From Lysobacteraceae bacterium NML95-0200 (GTDB taxonomy: Bacteria > Pseudomonadota > Gammaproteobacteria > Xanthomonadales > Xanthomonadaceae), in the NCBI GenBank assembly GCA_002798255.1, contig NWQQ01000021.1, positions 1 to 64,000 of the forward strand: a stretch of 64,000 nucleotides of DNA, in the 5' to 3' direction. Position 1 is the stretch's first letter. Every line of letters starts with the position of its first letter. Positions 8,252 to 16,161 of this stretch are shown here, in pieces. The position numbers and the translations under genes are program-made. The notes under the pieces were generated by a model. The model was not told where the DNA came from. It saw nothing but the letters and a program-made list of their open reading frames with translations, and made no database searches.

Positions 8252-9328
8252 TTACTTAACCGGCCAGTGGATTTCAAACTCGCCTTTTTCCGTAAAGGCG
8301 GCATCCACGCCACCGGTGTAATGGTCAAACGAACGACCACTGATTTCAAGACCATGCACCAACAGCCAGGCGCGCACGGCGCTGCGCATGGCTTCCAGCT
8401 CCGGGAAGTAGCCGGTGAACTTGCCGCGTGCCACCTTCATTTCCGGCTGCAACTCGTATTTCACCGGGCCTTGCAGGTCAACCTTCAGCTCTTCAGCTGC
8501 GGCGTCTTCGGAAGCACCTTTCTTGCGAACCACCTGCACCACATCGAAGTTGTAGTTTTCGCGGCCATATTCATTGGTGACGATGCGCACCGGACCCACT
8601 GCTTCAAGATTGTTGGCCTCCATGACGCGCTTGATCCATTCGCGGTTGGAATTGATTGCACTCTTGATGCTGTCATCGCCGCGCTTGACGCCGCCGGAGT
8701 TGACGATGAGGACATTCTGCGCCGGCAGGGTCACTTGCTCCAAGCCTTCCAGACGGTTGCCAGCCAAGCCATAGTCCTGGTTGGGGATGCTCGAAAGCAG
8801 GTGGCTCAGGCGGTTCAGGCCAATCTTGATGTCTTCACCTACGAAGCTATTGACGTACAGACCGGCATAGCGACCAATCAGGTTCCAGCCGTAATCCACC
8901 GAATAATTCTGGGTGATGCGCACATTGCGGTTATTGCGACCCGTCGGGGTGAGAATGATGCTGGAGCGCTTGTTGGTGCCCCAGTGCTCGTTTTCGATAC
9001 TGTAATCGACTTGCTTCTTGTCCTGGCTGTCGCTAATCAGCCAGTGACCGCTGCCGATGCCCTTTTCCTTGGAAACATAGTCGATGCGTGCCCCCTTGCC
9101 GCTCACCGGGCCGGAGAGCTTGAGTTCCACGGACGGATCACGGGCCGGAATGGCGTTCCAGTCGCGGAAACGGACAAAGCTGTTGACTACGTCATAGACG
9201 ATAGTCAGGCGGCGATTGCTTTCAACGCTTTCGGAAACTTCGCGTTTGCTGGGCAGCGCAATGCCAACGACCACGAACAAAACAGCAACGATGGCCAGTG
9301 AAATCAAAAACTCGATCAAGCGGGTCAT
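8252..9328 (-). CDS. Membrane-anchored SRPBCC/polyketide-cyclase-like protein
   Basis: This 358-residue protein has one N-terminal transmembrane helix (LIEFLISLAIVAVLFVVVG), placing the rest probably in the periplasm. Residues about 35-180 look like an SRPBCC lipid- or ligand-binding fold, with RDWNAIPARDPSVELKLSGP typical of the START-like first strands. Residues about 190-358 resemble a GyrI-like effector-binding fold, including LEISGRSFDHYTGG. The ATG at 9328 is preferred since GGAG lies nine bases before it; an upstream TTG at 9343 is weaker. Ligand and role are unknown. It is single-gene, ending at the strong hairpin at 8205-8235. Confidence 0.75.
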   Translation of the reverse strand: MTRLIEFLISLAIVAVLFVVVGIALPSKREVSESVESNRRLTIVYDVVNSFVRFRDWNAIPARDPSVELKLSGPVSGKGARIDYVSKEKGIGSGHWLISDSQDKKQVDYSIENEHWGTNKRSSIILTPTGRNNRNVRITQNYSVDYGWNLIGRYAGLYVNSFVGEDIKIGLNRLSHLLSSIPNQDYGLAGNRLEGLEQVTLPAQNVLIVNSGGVKRGDDSIKSAINSNREWIKRVMEANNLEAVGPVRIVTNEYGRENYNFDVVQVVRKKGASEDAAAEELKVDLQGPVKYELQPEMKVARGKFTGYFPELEAMRSAVRAWLLVHGLEISGRSFDHYTGGVDAAFTEKGEFEIHWPVK

Positions 9329-9439
9329 GCAGAAATTCTCCAAAGCTGGAAGCTGCCGCCAAGGGCTGACGGGTTCGCAATGCTACCAAAAGCGCCCGGC
9401 TTTATTGAAGCGCCGATGCAATCTTTTTTCTTGCCCAGC

Positions 9440-10093
9440 TCAAACCAGCCCCAATTCGAAGGCGCGCAATACCGCGCGGGTGCGGTCACGCACGCCCAGC
9501 TTGGAAAGGATGCTGGAAACATGATTTTTGATGGTGCCTTCGGCCACATTCAATGAACTGGCGATTTCCTTGTTGGAAAAGCCGCCTGCCATCAGCCGCA
9601 AAATCTCGGTTTCACGCTCGGTCAGCGGGTCGGGTCTGTCCAGGCTGACAAAGCCGTTGTCCATATGTTCAAGCCCAGACAGCAGCCGCTGGGTCACCGC
9701 AGGCTGTACCAGCGAACCGCCGGCATTCACGGTTTTGATGGCATCGACCAGTTGCTGCAGCGATACATCTTTGAGCAGATAACCGCGCGCCCCGGCCTTC
9801 ATGCCCGCCATTACCAGCTGGTCATCATCAAAGGTGGTGAGAATGATGGTCGGCGGCAGCTGGCTGCTGGCCGATAACGCCTGCAAAGCTTCCAGCCCAG
9901 ACATGACCGGCATGCGCATGTCCATCAGCACCACATCCGGCTTGGCCTGTGGAATCTGTGCCACCGCTTCGCGGCCATCCACGGCCTCGCCAATGACCTC
10001 GACCTCATCGGCCAATGCCAGCAGCGAACGCACCCCCTGGCGCACCAGGGTCTGGTCATCGACCAAAAACACCTTGATTTTGTTGTGACTCAT
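9440..10093 (-). CDS. NarL/FixJ-type response regulator
   Basis: This 217-residue regulator has a receiver domain (about residues 6-122) with the acidic pair VDD, phosphoacceptor Asp58 in VVLMDMRMP, and the conserved Lys in GYLLKDV. A LuxR-type helix-turn-helix follows (about 150-215) with LTERETEILRLMAGGFSNKEIA and VSSILSKLGVRDRT. It should bind DNA as a phosphorylation-driven dimer. It overlaps the upstream histidine kinase by four bases (ATGA), so the pair is certainly one two-component system. No target operon is evident beside it. Confidence 0.9.
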   Translation of the reverse strand: MSHNKIKVFLVDDQTLVRQGVRSLLALADEVEVIGEAVDGREAVAQIPQAKPDVVLMDMRMPVMSGLEALQALSASSQLPPTIILTTFDDDQLVMAGMKAGARGYLLKDVSLQQLVDAIKTVNAGGSLVQPAVTQRLLSGLEHMDNGFVSLDRPDPLTERETEILRLMAGGFSNKEIASSLNVAEGTIKNHVSSILSKLGVRDRTRAVLRAFELGLV

Positions 10094-11292
10094 GCAAGAC
10101 CTTGTTGCAAGTGAAGTGGCCGGAGAGCATCGCCATGCAGCGGCAAGTGCAGATGGATGGCAAAGCCCTGCCCGGCAGCGGTTTCCACCTGTGCGCTGCC
10201 GCCATATTGCGCCAGGCGTTCGGACAGCCCGCGCAGGCCGTTGCCGCTTACCAGCTGCGCCGTACCACGGCCATCATCGCGTGCGACAAGCCGCAGCGCA
10301 TCCTCCTCCTGCCACAGTTTTATCGCAAGCTGTGAAGCGCCGGCATGGCGAACGGTATTGGTGATGATTTCCTGCACCGCGCGCAACAGTACATGGGCGC
10401 GCTCGGCATCCTCCAGCACCAGGGTTTCAGGGATATTCATGCGGATGGCAAGACCCGGGACATTTTCTGCCAATGCGGCAAGCGCAGCAGCAATTTGCAG
10501 GGACGCGCCGGCTTCACGCATCTGGCTGACCGCCTCGCGCACATCAGTAAGCAGCAATCGCGCCAGGGTATGCGCCTGATGCACATGCGTGGCGGCCTTG
10601 CCTTCCACCAAATGCCCGGCGACTTCCAGATTCAGGCTGAGCGCTGTCAGATGGTGCCCCAGCAAGTCATGCAGCTCCCGGGAAATCCGGGTGCGCTCAT
10701 TGACGCGCACACTTTCGGCCAGCAACGCCCGGGTGGCACGCAGCTCGGCATTCAGACAGCGCTGCGCCTCACGCGCCTCGGCCTGTTGCTTGGCAATCAA
10801 GCCTGCCACAAAACTGAACGCACAGAACCCGGCATAGACCATCGACTGCAATATCGCTGCCGGCCAGTCCCAGCCTTGGCCGTAAACGAACAGCGGCGCC
10901 AGCAGTATCTGGCTTGCAGCCAGCAGCAACACGCCCCAGCCTGTCGGCAATACCCAGGGCAAGGTGGTAGCGGCCACGACCATCAACACGCCGCCAAGAC
11001 CACTGCCACTGTAGTGGCTGACCGCCGCCGCGCAGCCCAGCAGCATCACCAACAACAAATAGCCGCCAATACCGCGCATCGCGCCGCGCCCCAGGCGGCC
11101 AATCAGCACGAAAAACAGCAATCCGAACAGCAGATATGCACACCAGCCGGGCAGCCCCATGTACGGCAATTGCGACTGCATGACCTGCTCGCCAACCAAC
11201 AAGGCACTGGCAAACAGCGGCGCACCCACCATCACCCAGGTAAAAAGCCCGGCCAGGCGCAGAAGGCGGATATGAGAGTCGCTATTGAGCAT
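10090..11292 (-). CDS. Sensor histidine kinase, HisKA_3 type
   Basis: This 400-residue inner-membrane kinase has about six hydrophobic segments in residues 10-165 with very short loops and no obvious periplasmic sensor domain, suggesting it senses a membrane property. The HisKA_3 dimerisation helix carries ERTRISRELHDLLGHHL with phosphoacceptor His208. The ATPase domain shows the N-box QEIITNTVRHA, DDGRG and GNGLRGLSERL, typical of the DesK/NarX class. The architecture is close to DesK-like thermosensor or envelope-stress kinases, but the signal cannot be read from sequence. The kinase gene leads and the regulator follows with a 4-base overlap; the 84-base gap to the divergent GNAT gene probably holds the promoter. 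Confidence 0.88.
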   Translation of the reverse strand: MLNSDSHIRLLRLAGLFTWVMVGAPLFASALLVGEQVMQSQLPYMGLPGWCAYLLFGLLFFVLIGRLGRGAMRGIGGYLLLVMLLGCAAAVSHYSGSGLGGVLMVVAATTLPWVLPTGWGVLLLAASQILLAPLFVYGQGWDWPAAILQSMVYAGFCAFSFVAGLIAKQQAEAREAQRCLNAELRATRALLAESVRVNERTRISRELHDLLGHHLTALSLNLEVAGHLVEGKAATHVHQAHTLARLLLTDVREAVSQMREAGASLQIAAALAALAENVPGLAIRMNIPETLVLEDAERAHVLLRAVQEIITNTVRHAGASQLAIKLWQEEDALRLVARDDGRGTAQLVSGNGLRGLSERLAQYGGSAQVETAAGQGFAIHLHLPLHGDALRPLHLQQGLA

Positions 11293-11376
11293 AGAGAAAT
11301 CTTATCGGTTCATTTCTGCCATGCCATAATGGCGCAGCTGATTGGTGCCCAAAATCAATAACGAACGGAGTCATGA

Positions 11377-11973
11377 ATGTCCATCGTTATCCGCGACGTG
11401 CTCGAGCACGAGCTGGATTCGGTTCTTGCCCTCAACAACGCTGCAGGCCCTGGCATCTTGCCGATAGATGCGGCGCGCATGCGCTATTTGTTTGACCATG
11501 CTGAATATTTCCGCGTTGCCGAACGCGAAGGGCATATTGTCGGCATGTTGATTGCCTTTGGCAGCCAAAGCCAGCACGATAGCCACAATTTCGCCTGGTT
11601 TGCCGAGCGCCTTGCCAACTTTTTGTATATCGACCGCATCGCTGTCAGCAGCCGCCGTCGCGGCGGCGGTGTCGGTCGCGCCCTGTATGCCGATGTGCAA
11701 AGCTATGCCGAAGCACGCTACCCGGAGCTGTGCTGCGAAGTATTCCTGCAAGAAGGCACCGACCCTGCCCTGCTGTTTCACGGCACGTTTGGTTTCCGCG
11801 AAATGGGGCAGAACATCCAGGCCGACGGCACCCGCGCCAGCATGCTGGTCAAGCCGATGTGCAGCCATGCCTGGATTCGTGAAACCTATGGCGAGCGCCT
11901 GCCCGATGCGGCATGGATTGTACGCCCGCGCATGCTGCAAAGCGCTCCATGCCTGATGGATATGACCGCATGA
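11377..11973 (+). CDS. GNAT-family N-acetyltransferase
   Basis: This 198-residue protein has the acetyl-CoA binding segment LYIDRIAVSSRRRGGGVGRALY, with the R-R-x-G-x-G core near residue 95, and a following FHGTFGFREMGQ that matches the C-terminal GNAT strand. It begins MSIVIRDVLEHELDSVLALNN, a usual GNAT opening. GGAG lies seven bases before the ATG. Its stop overlaps the minC start by four bases (ATGA), so it heads the min transcript and is translationally coupled to minC. The substrate is unknown, and its link to division-site placement may only be positional. Confidence 0.8.
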   Translation: MSIVIRDVLEHELDSVLALNNAAGPGILPIDAARMRYLFDHAEYFRVAEREGHIVGMLIAFGSQSQHDSHNFAWFAERLANFLYIDRIAVSSRRRGGGVGRALYADVQSYAEARYPELCCEVFLQEGTDPALLFHGTFGFREMGQNIQADGTRASMLVKPMCSHAWIRETYGERLPDAAWIVRPRMLQSAPCLMDMTA

Positions 11974-12713
11974 ACCTCCCCAATTACGAGCAGGCCGGCG
12001 ACCTCAAAATCGGTCAGGTCGGCATTGCCAACCTGCGTATCCGCACTCTGGACATCCCCGCGCTTGCCGAAGAAATGCGCCAGCGAATTGCGCGTGCGCC
12101 GGTGATGTTCTCGCGCGCTGCGGTCATCATCGACTTCAGTGCCTTGGCGCAACTGCCCAGCGTCGATGTCGCACAACAATTGATAAATGCATTGCGCGAG
12201 GCCGGCGCCCTGCCCATCGCCCTTGCCTATGGCAGCAGCCAGAACAATGCACTGGCCGAGGCGCTTGGCCTGCCGGTGGTGGCCAAATTCCGTGCCCAGT
12301 ACGAGCAGCCCAATGCCACACCGGCAACACCCGCACGCGCCCCCGAGCCCACACCTGCCCCTGCTGCCGCAGTGGGCAGCCATGAGCCTGGCCTGATGCA
12401 AACCAGCTCGGTACGCTCCGGGCAGCAGCTGTATGCCCAGCAGCGTGACCTGACCGTGGTCGGTATGGTCGGGGCCGGTGCGGAAGTCATTTCTGACGGC
12501 TCCATCCACATTTATGGCCCTTTGCGCGGTCGCGCCCTGGCAGGCGCGCGCGGGCTAACCACGGCACGGATTTTCTGCCGCGAATTTCATGCAGAGTTGG
12601 TCGCCATCGCCGGCCACTACAAAGTGGCTGATGACTTCCCTCCCGAACTCACTGGTCGCGCCGTGCAGGTATCCTTGCAGGACGGCGAGCTGAAGTTGCA
12701 ACTGCTTGATTGA
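11970..12713 (+). CDS. minC: Septum site-determining protein MinC
   Basis: This 247-residue inhibitor of FtsZ assembly works with MinD and MinE to block polar septa. The N-terminal FtsZ-inhibiting domain occupies about residues 1-105. A proline/alanine-rich linker (TPATPARAPEPTPAPAAA) follows, then the C-terminal beta-helix domain with VVGMVGAGAEVISDGSIHIYGPLRGRALAGA, which dimerises and binds MinD. The ATG at 11970 is chosen over an upstream ATG at 11913 because the family begins near MNLPNYEQAGDLKIG and because it forms an ATGA overlap with the GNAT gene. The start of minD follows after 48 bases. Confidence 0.93.
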   Translation: MNLPNYEQAGDLKIGQVGIANLRIRTLDIPALAEEMRQRIARAPVMFSRAAVIIDFSALAQLPSVDVAQQLINALREAGALPIALAYGSSQNNALAEALGLPVVAKFRAQYEQPNATPATPARAPEPTPAPAAAVGSHEPGLMQTSSVRSGQQLYAQQRDLTVVGMVGAGAEVISDGSIHIYGPLRGRALAGARGLTTARIFCREFHAELVAIAGHYKVADDFPPELTGRAVQVSLQDGELKLQLLD

Positions 12714-12761
12714 TCACCCCCACACCGACACGGCCCCGGGCCGGGCATCAGGAGAACTCCA

Positions 12762-13571
12762 TTGGCTGAAATCATCGTCATCACTTCCGGCAAAGGCGGC
12801 GTAGGCAAGACCACCACCAGCGCCAGCATCGCCACCGGCCTTGCCAAGCGCGGCAAGAAAACCGCCGTCATCGACTTTGACGTCGGGCTGCGCAATCTTG
12901 ACCTCATCATGGGCTGCGAGCGCCGCGTGGTGTATGACTTCGTCAACGTGGTCAATGGCGAAGCCTCGCTCAAGCAAGCCCTGATCAAGGACAAGCGCTT
13001 TGAAAACCTGTACGTGCTGGCCGCCTCGCAAACTCGCGACAAGGACGCTCTGACACTCGAAGGCGTTGAACGCGTACTGAAAGAGCTGGAAGCCGACGGC
13101 TTTGACTGCATCATCTGCGACTCCCCGGCCGGCATTGAAAAAGGCGCCTTCCTTGCCATGTACTTCGCCGACAAAGCCATCGTGGTGGTCAACCCGGAAG
13201 TCTCCAGCGTGCGTGACTCCGACCGCATCCTCGGGCTGCTGGCCTCGAAAACCCGCAAGGCCGAAAAGGGCGAGCGCATCCAGGAATACCTGCTGCTCAC
13301 CCGTTACAGCCCGGCACGCGTGGAAAAAGGCGAAATGCTCTCGGTCAAGGATGTGGAAGAAGTGCTGGGCCTGAAAACCATCGGTGTCATTCCAGAATCC
13401 AGCGATGTGTTGAATGCTTCCAACAAAGGCGAGCCGGTGATTCTCGAAGGCGCTTCCGATGCAGCACAGGCCTATGAAGATGCGGTTGCCCGACTGATGG
13501 GCGAGGAGCGTCCGATGCGCTTTGTCACCGCCGAGAAAAAAGGCTTCTTCAGCAAAATCTTCGGAGGCTGA
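12762..13571 (+). CDS. minD: Septum site-determining ATPase MinD
   Basis: This 269-residue ATPase carries MinC to the membrane and oscillates with MinE. The deviant Walker A motif SGKGGVGKTT has signature Lys11 and Lys16. VIDFDVGLRNLD and CIICDSPAGIEKG are the switch and Walker B regions. The C-terminus KKGFFSKIFGG is the amphipathic membrane-targeting helix. The start codon is TTG at 12762, with GGAG eight bases upstream, and there is no better in-frame ATG; the protein matches MinD from its second residue. Its TGA overlaps the minE ATG by one base. The weak start codon may set the MinC:MinD:MinE ratio. Confidence 0.95.
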   Translation: MAEIIVITSGKGGVGKTTTSASIATGLAKRGKKTAVIDFDVGLRNLDLIMGCERRVVYDFVNVVNGEASLKQALIKDKRFENLYVLAASQTRDKDALTLEGVERVLKELEADGFDCIICDSPAGIEKGAFLAMYFADKAIVVVNPEVSSVRDSDRILGLLASKTRKAEKGERIQEYLLLTRYSPARVEKGEMLSVKDVEEVLGLKTIGVIPESSDVLNASNKGEPVILEGASDAAQAYEDAVARLMGEERPMRFVTAEKKGFFSKIFGG

Positions 13572-13828
13572 TGATGGGGATTTTCGACTTCCTCAAAGCC
13601 AAGAAAGAAACTGCCAATACCGCCAAAAACCGCCTACAGGTGATTATTGCCGAGCAGCGCAGCATGGTGGGCGCGGCAGACTACATCCCACGGATGCGCC
13701 AGGAAATCCTCGACGTGATTCGCAAATACGTGCATGTCCCCGAAGATGCCATCAAGGTTTCCAAGGAAAAGCATGGCGATTACGACGTGCTGGATATTTC
13801 CATCGAACTGCCTGACAAGGCAGGCTGA
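13571..13828 (+). CDS. minE: Cell division topological specificity factor MinE
   Basis: This 85-residue protein stimulates MinD ATPase and confines MinCD to the poles. The N-terminal membrane-binding segment MGIFDFLKAKK, the MinD-contacting NRLQVIIAEQR and the dimerisation part HVPEDAIKVSKEKHGDYDVLDISIELP are all present in family order. Two adjacent ATGs (13571 and 13574) are possible starts; the first overlaps minD by one base (TGATG). The length is normal for the family. Confidence 0.95.
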   Translation: MMGIFDFLKAKKETANTAKNRLQVIIAEQRSMVGAADYIPRMRQEILDVIRKYVHVPEDAIKVSKEKHGDYDVLDISIELPDKAG

Positions 13829-13833
13829 AGCCC

Positions 13834-14319
13834 ATGCCGGAAGTCCTGTGTATCCGCGATATCGCCTTTGCCGATGCGGCAGGGCTTCTGGCGCGCTACG
13901 GCCTGACCCTGCACCGTGTGGATGATGGCCTCGATATCCCCGGCAGCTATTGGGGAGACAGCGAAGCCGGAATTATCGGCTCTGATGTCTATGTGCGCGA
14001 TGACACCCCGGTGCACTCCATGCTGCACGAAGCCGGACACCTGATCGTCCTGCCCGCGGACAAACGCGCCGCCGTGCATACCGACGCCACCGACTCGATT
14101 GAAGAAGAAAACGCCGTCTGCGTATTGCAGGCACTGATGGCCGATGCCCTGCCCGGCGTCGGCTATGCGCGTCTGCTGGCCGACATGGATGCCTGGGGCT
14201 ATAGCTTTCGCCTCGGCAGCGCCCGCGCCTATATCGAACAGGATGCCGAAGACGCCTGGCAATGGCTGCAAGACCACGGGCTTATTGATAGCACCCGGAA
14301 ACTGATTTTTCCCCACTGA
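13834..14319 (+). CDS. HEAGH-motif protein (possible metallopeptidase)
   Basis: This 161-residue protein contains LHEAGHLI at residues 64-71, a zinc-binding HExxH helix of the HEAGH type, followed after about 20 residues by the acidic run SIEEENAV, which could supply the third metal ligand. There is no signal peptide or membrane helix. I do not recognise a named family beyond the zincin-like motif. It starts five bases after minE and is probably cotranscribed with minCDE. The ORF is intact, with codon use like its neighbours. The catalytic assignment is inference from the motif only. Confidence 0.65.
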   Translation: MPEVLCIRDIAFADAAGLLARYGLTLHRVDDGLDIPGSYWGDSEAGIIGSDVYVRDDTPVHSMLHEAGHLIVLPADKRAAVHTDATDSIEEENAVCVLQALMADALPGVGYARLLADMDAWGYSFRLGSARAYIEQDAEDAWQWLQDHGLIDSTRKLIFPH

Positions 14320-14500
14320 AAGCCAGCCAGCGGCCAGCCTGCAAGGCTGACCATGAAAAGAAGCAGGCTTGCTTGGAAATCTTGAAAGCAAGACAACTGC
14401 CTGCACGCCCTGGCCGACAACCTTGCCAGTGTCTCCAGCCGCCACCCCAAAGCCCGTGAAGCACTGCGCGCTGCCATCGGCTCGGCAGTGCTGACAAACA

Positions 14501-14532
14501 AAAACGGCGTGACCGGAGCATTGGTCACGCCG
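14501..14532 (-). terminator. Intrinsic terminator downstream of tRNA-fMet / nuo operon
   Basis: CGGCGTGACC (14505-14514) pairs perfectly with GGTCACGCCG (14523-14532) around an 8-base loop. Read on the minus strand it is followed by TTTTTGTTTG, a good U-tract. It lies 13 bases past the 3' CCA of tRNA-fMet and would end any transcript coming from nuoN. The rest of 14320-14500 shows no gene I can support. Confidence 0.8.
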
Positions 14533-14545
14533 ATACAGATAACGA

Positions 14546-14622
14546 TGGTAGCGGGGGCAGGATTTGAACCTGCGACCTTCGGGTTATGAGCCCGACGAGC
14601 TGCCAGACTGCTCCACCCCGCA
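14546..14622 (-). tRNA. Initiator tRNA-fMet (anticodon CAT)
   Basis: This 77-nt cloverleaf with encoded CCA reads TGCGGGGTGGAG at the 5' end. Three consecutive G:C pairs (GGG/CCC) flank the CTCATAA anticodon loop, the signature of initiator tRNA. The anticodon CAT maps to 14588-14586. The first acceptor position is unpaired, as required of initiators, but here it is U1:U72 rather than the usual C1:A72. It lies 60 bases after the nuoN stop and before an intrinsic terminator. Confidence 0.93.
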
Positions 14623-14682
14623 GCAGAGATTGGAAATTATAGGGGCTTTGCAAAAATTTGCAAGCCCTTTTTGCAAGATTTT

Positions 14683-16158
14683 TTACGCGCCAGTGATGAA
14701 AACCCGGTAGCACCAGTCAAGCAGCGGGTTGACTGCCACGGCGATGCCCAGCAGCAGCAATGCATTGACGGCGAAGCTGGTGCGCATCAGTGCGCAGCTG
14801 CGCGGGTTGGCAAGTTCGGTAACGCCTTCTTCCGGGGCTTCCAGATACATGGCCTTCAAGATGCGCAGATAGTAGAACATGCCGATGACGGCGCAGACGA
14901 TACCGACAATGGCCAGCCACAGCAGGCCTTCATTGACGGCTGCGGCAATCACTGCCACCTTGGCGAAGAAGCCGATGAACGGCGGCAGGCCGGCCAGCGA
15001 AGCGACCACACACAGCACCAGGAAGGCCATCCACGGATGACGCTTGCCAAGACCGCGATAGTCGGCGATTTCATCGGCCTCGAAGCCCTTGCGCGACATC
15101 AGGATGATGAGGCCGAACGAAGCCAGCGAGGTGAAGGCATAGGTCACGGCATAGAACATGGATGCGCCATAGCCCTGTGCATTGCCAACAGCCACGCCCA
15201 TCAGCAGAAAGCCGATATGCGAGACGGTGGAGTACGCCAGAAGACGCTTGAGATTGCTCTGCCGCAGTGCCATCAGGTTGCCGACAATCAGCGAAAGCCC
15301 GGCAAGGCCAGCCACCATCGTGCCCCAGATTTCCGCATGCGGCGCCAGGGCGCTGAGCAGGCGATAGGCCATGACAAAGGCAGCCAGCTTGGGCGCGGCA
15401 CCAATGAACTGGGCAACCGGGGTCGGTGCACCCTGATAAACATCGGGCAACCACATATGGAACGGCGCTGCACCGAGTTTGAAGGCCACACCCGCCACCA
15501 TGAAGGCAGCGCCGGTCATCAGCATCATGCGCTCTGCGCTGGCGCTGGAAGCCTCCAGCAGCGCGTCCAAATCCAAGGTGCCGGTGGCGCCATATACCAG
15601 TGACATGCCGTACAGCAGCAAGCCCGAAGCCAGCGCGCCCAGCACGAAATACTTCATGCCCGCTTCGGTGGCGACCGGGCTGTCGCGGTTGACGGCGACC
15701 AGTGCGTAGGAGGAGAGCGCCAACATTTCCAGGCCGACATAAACCATGATGAGGTTGGCCGAGGAAGCCAGCACCATCATGCCCAGCGTGGCGAACAGCA
15801 TCAGTACCGGCACTTCGCCCTTGTAGATACCGCGCTCTTTCAGATACGGCAGTGCGTAAACAAAGCCCAGCGCCGACACCAGGCAGACAAAGCCCTTGGC
15901 AAGGTCGGCCACGCCATCGCGGATGAACATGCCGTTCAATACCGGTCCCTGGTGTGCCGGGTGACCGCCCGCGCCGCTGAACACCAGCACGGCCACGACC
16001 AGCAGCAATGCCATCGACAGCCAATGGGTGATGCCCTTCTGCTTGCTGTCAAAGAACAGATCAAACAGCAGCAGGGCGAATGCGCCCGCAGCCAGTACCA
16101 GTTCCGGCAGCAGTGCCCATAGTTCAGCGGCATCGAAAACGTGTTGCATGGTTTCCAT
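14683..16158 (-). CDS. nuoN: NADH-quinone oxidoreductase subunit N
   Basis: This 491-residue antiporter-like membrane subunit of complex I has about 14 hydrophobic helices. Conserved parts include NLIMVYVGLEMLALSSYAL with the membrane glutamate, FKLGAAPFHMWLPDVYQGAP with the key lysine, and LLAYSTVSHIGFLLMG with a later His/Lys. It forms one of the four proton channels. Met4 (16149) is an alternative start; neither has a strong ribosome site. It is the last nuo gene, three bases after nuoM, followed by tRNA-fMet and a terminator. Confidence 0.95.
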   Translation of the reverse strand: METMQHVFDAAELWALLPELVLAAGAFALLLFDLFFDSKQKGITHWLSMALLLVVAVLVFSGAGGHPAHQGPVLNGMFIRDGVADLAKGFVCLVSALGFVYALPYLKERGIYKGEVPVLMLFATLGMMVLASSANLIMVYVGLEMLALSSYALVAVNRDSPVATEAGMKYFVLGALASGLLLYGMSLVYGATGTLDLDALLEASSASAERMMLMTGAAFMVAGVAFKLGAAPFHMWLPDVYQGAPTPVAQFIGAAPKLAAFVMAYRLLSALAPHAEIWGTMVAGLAGLSLIVGNLMALRQSNLKRLLAYSTVSHIGFLLMGVAVGNAQGYGASMFYAVTYAFTSLASFGLIILMSRKGFEADEIADYRGLGKRHPWMAFLVLCVVASLAGLPPFIGFFAKVAVIAAAVNEGLLWLAIVGIVCAVIGMFYYLRILKAMYLEAPEEGVTELANPRSCALMRTSFAVNALLLLGIAVAVNPLLDWCYRVFITGA

Positions 16159-16161
16159 CGA

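Noticed and set aside
14320-14500. A short plus-strand reading frame after the HEAGH gene
   Set aside because: The frame continues into the terminator and the tRNA complement, with no start codon or motif.
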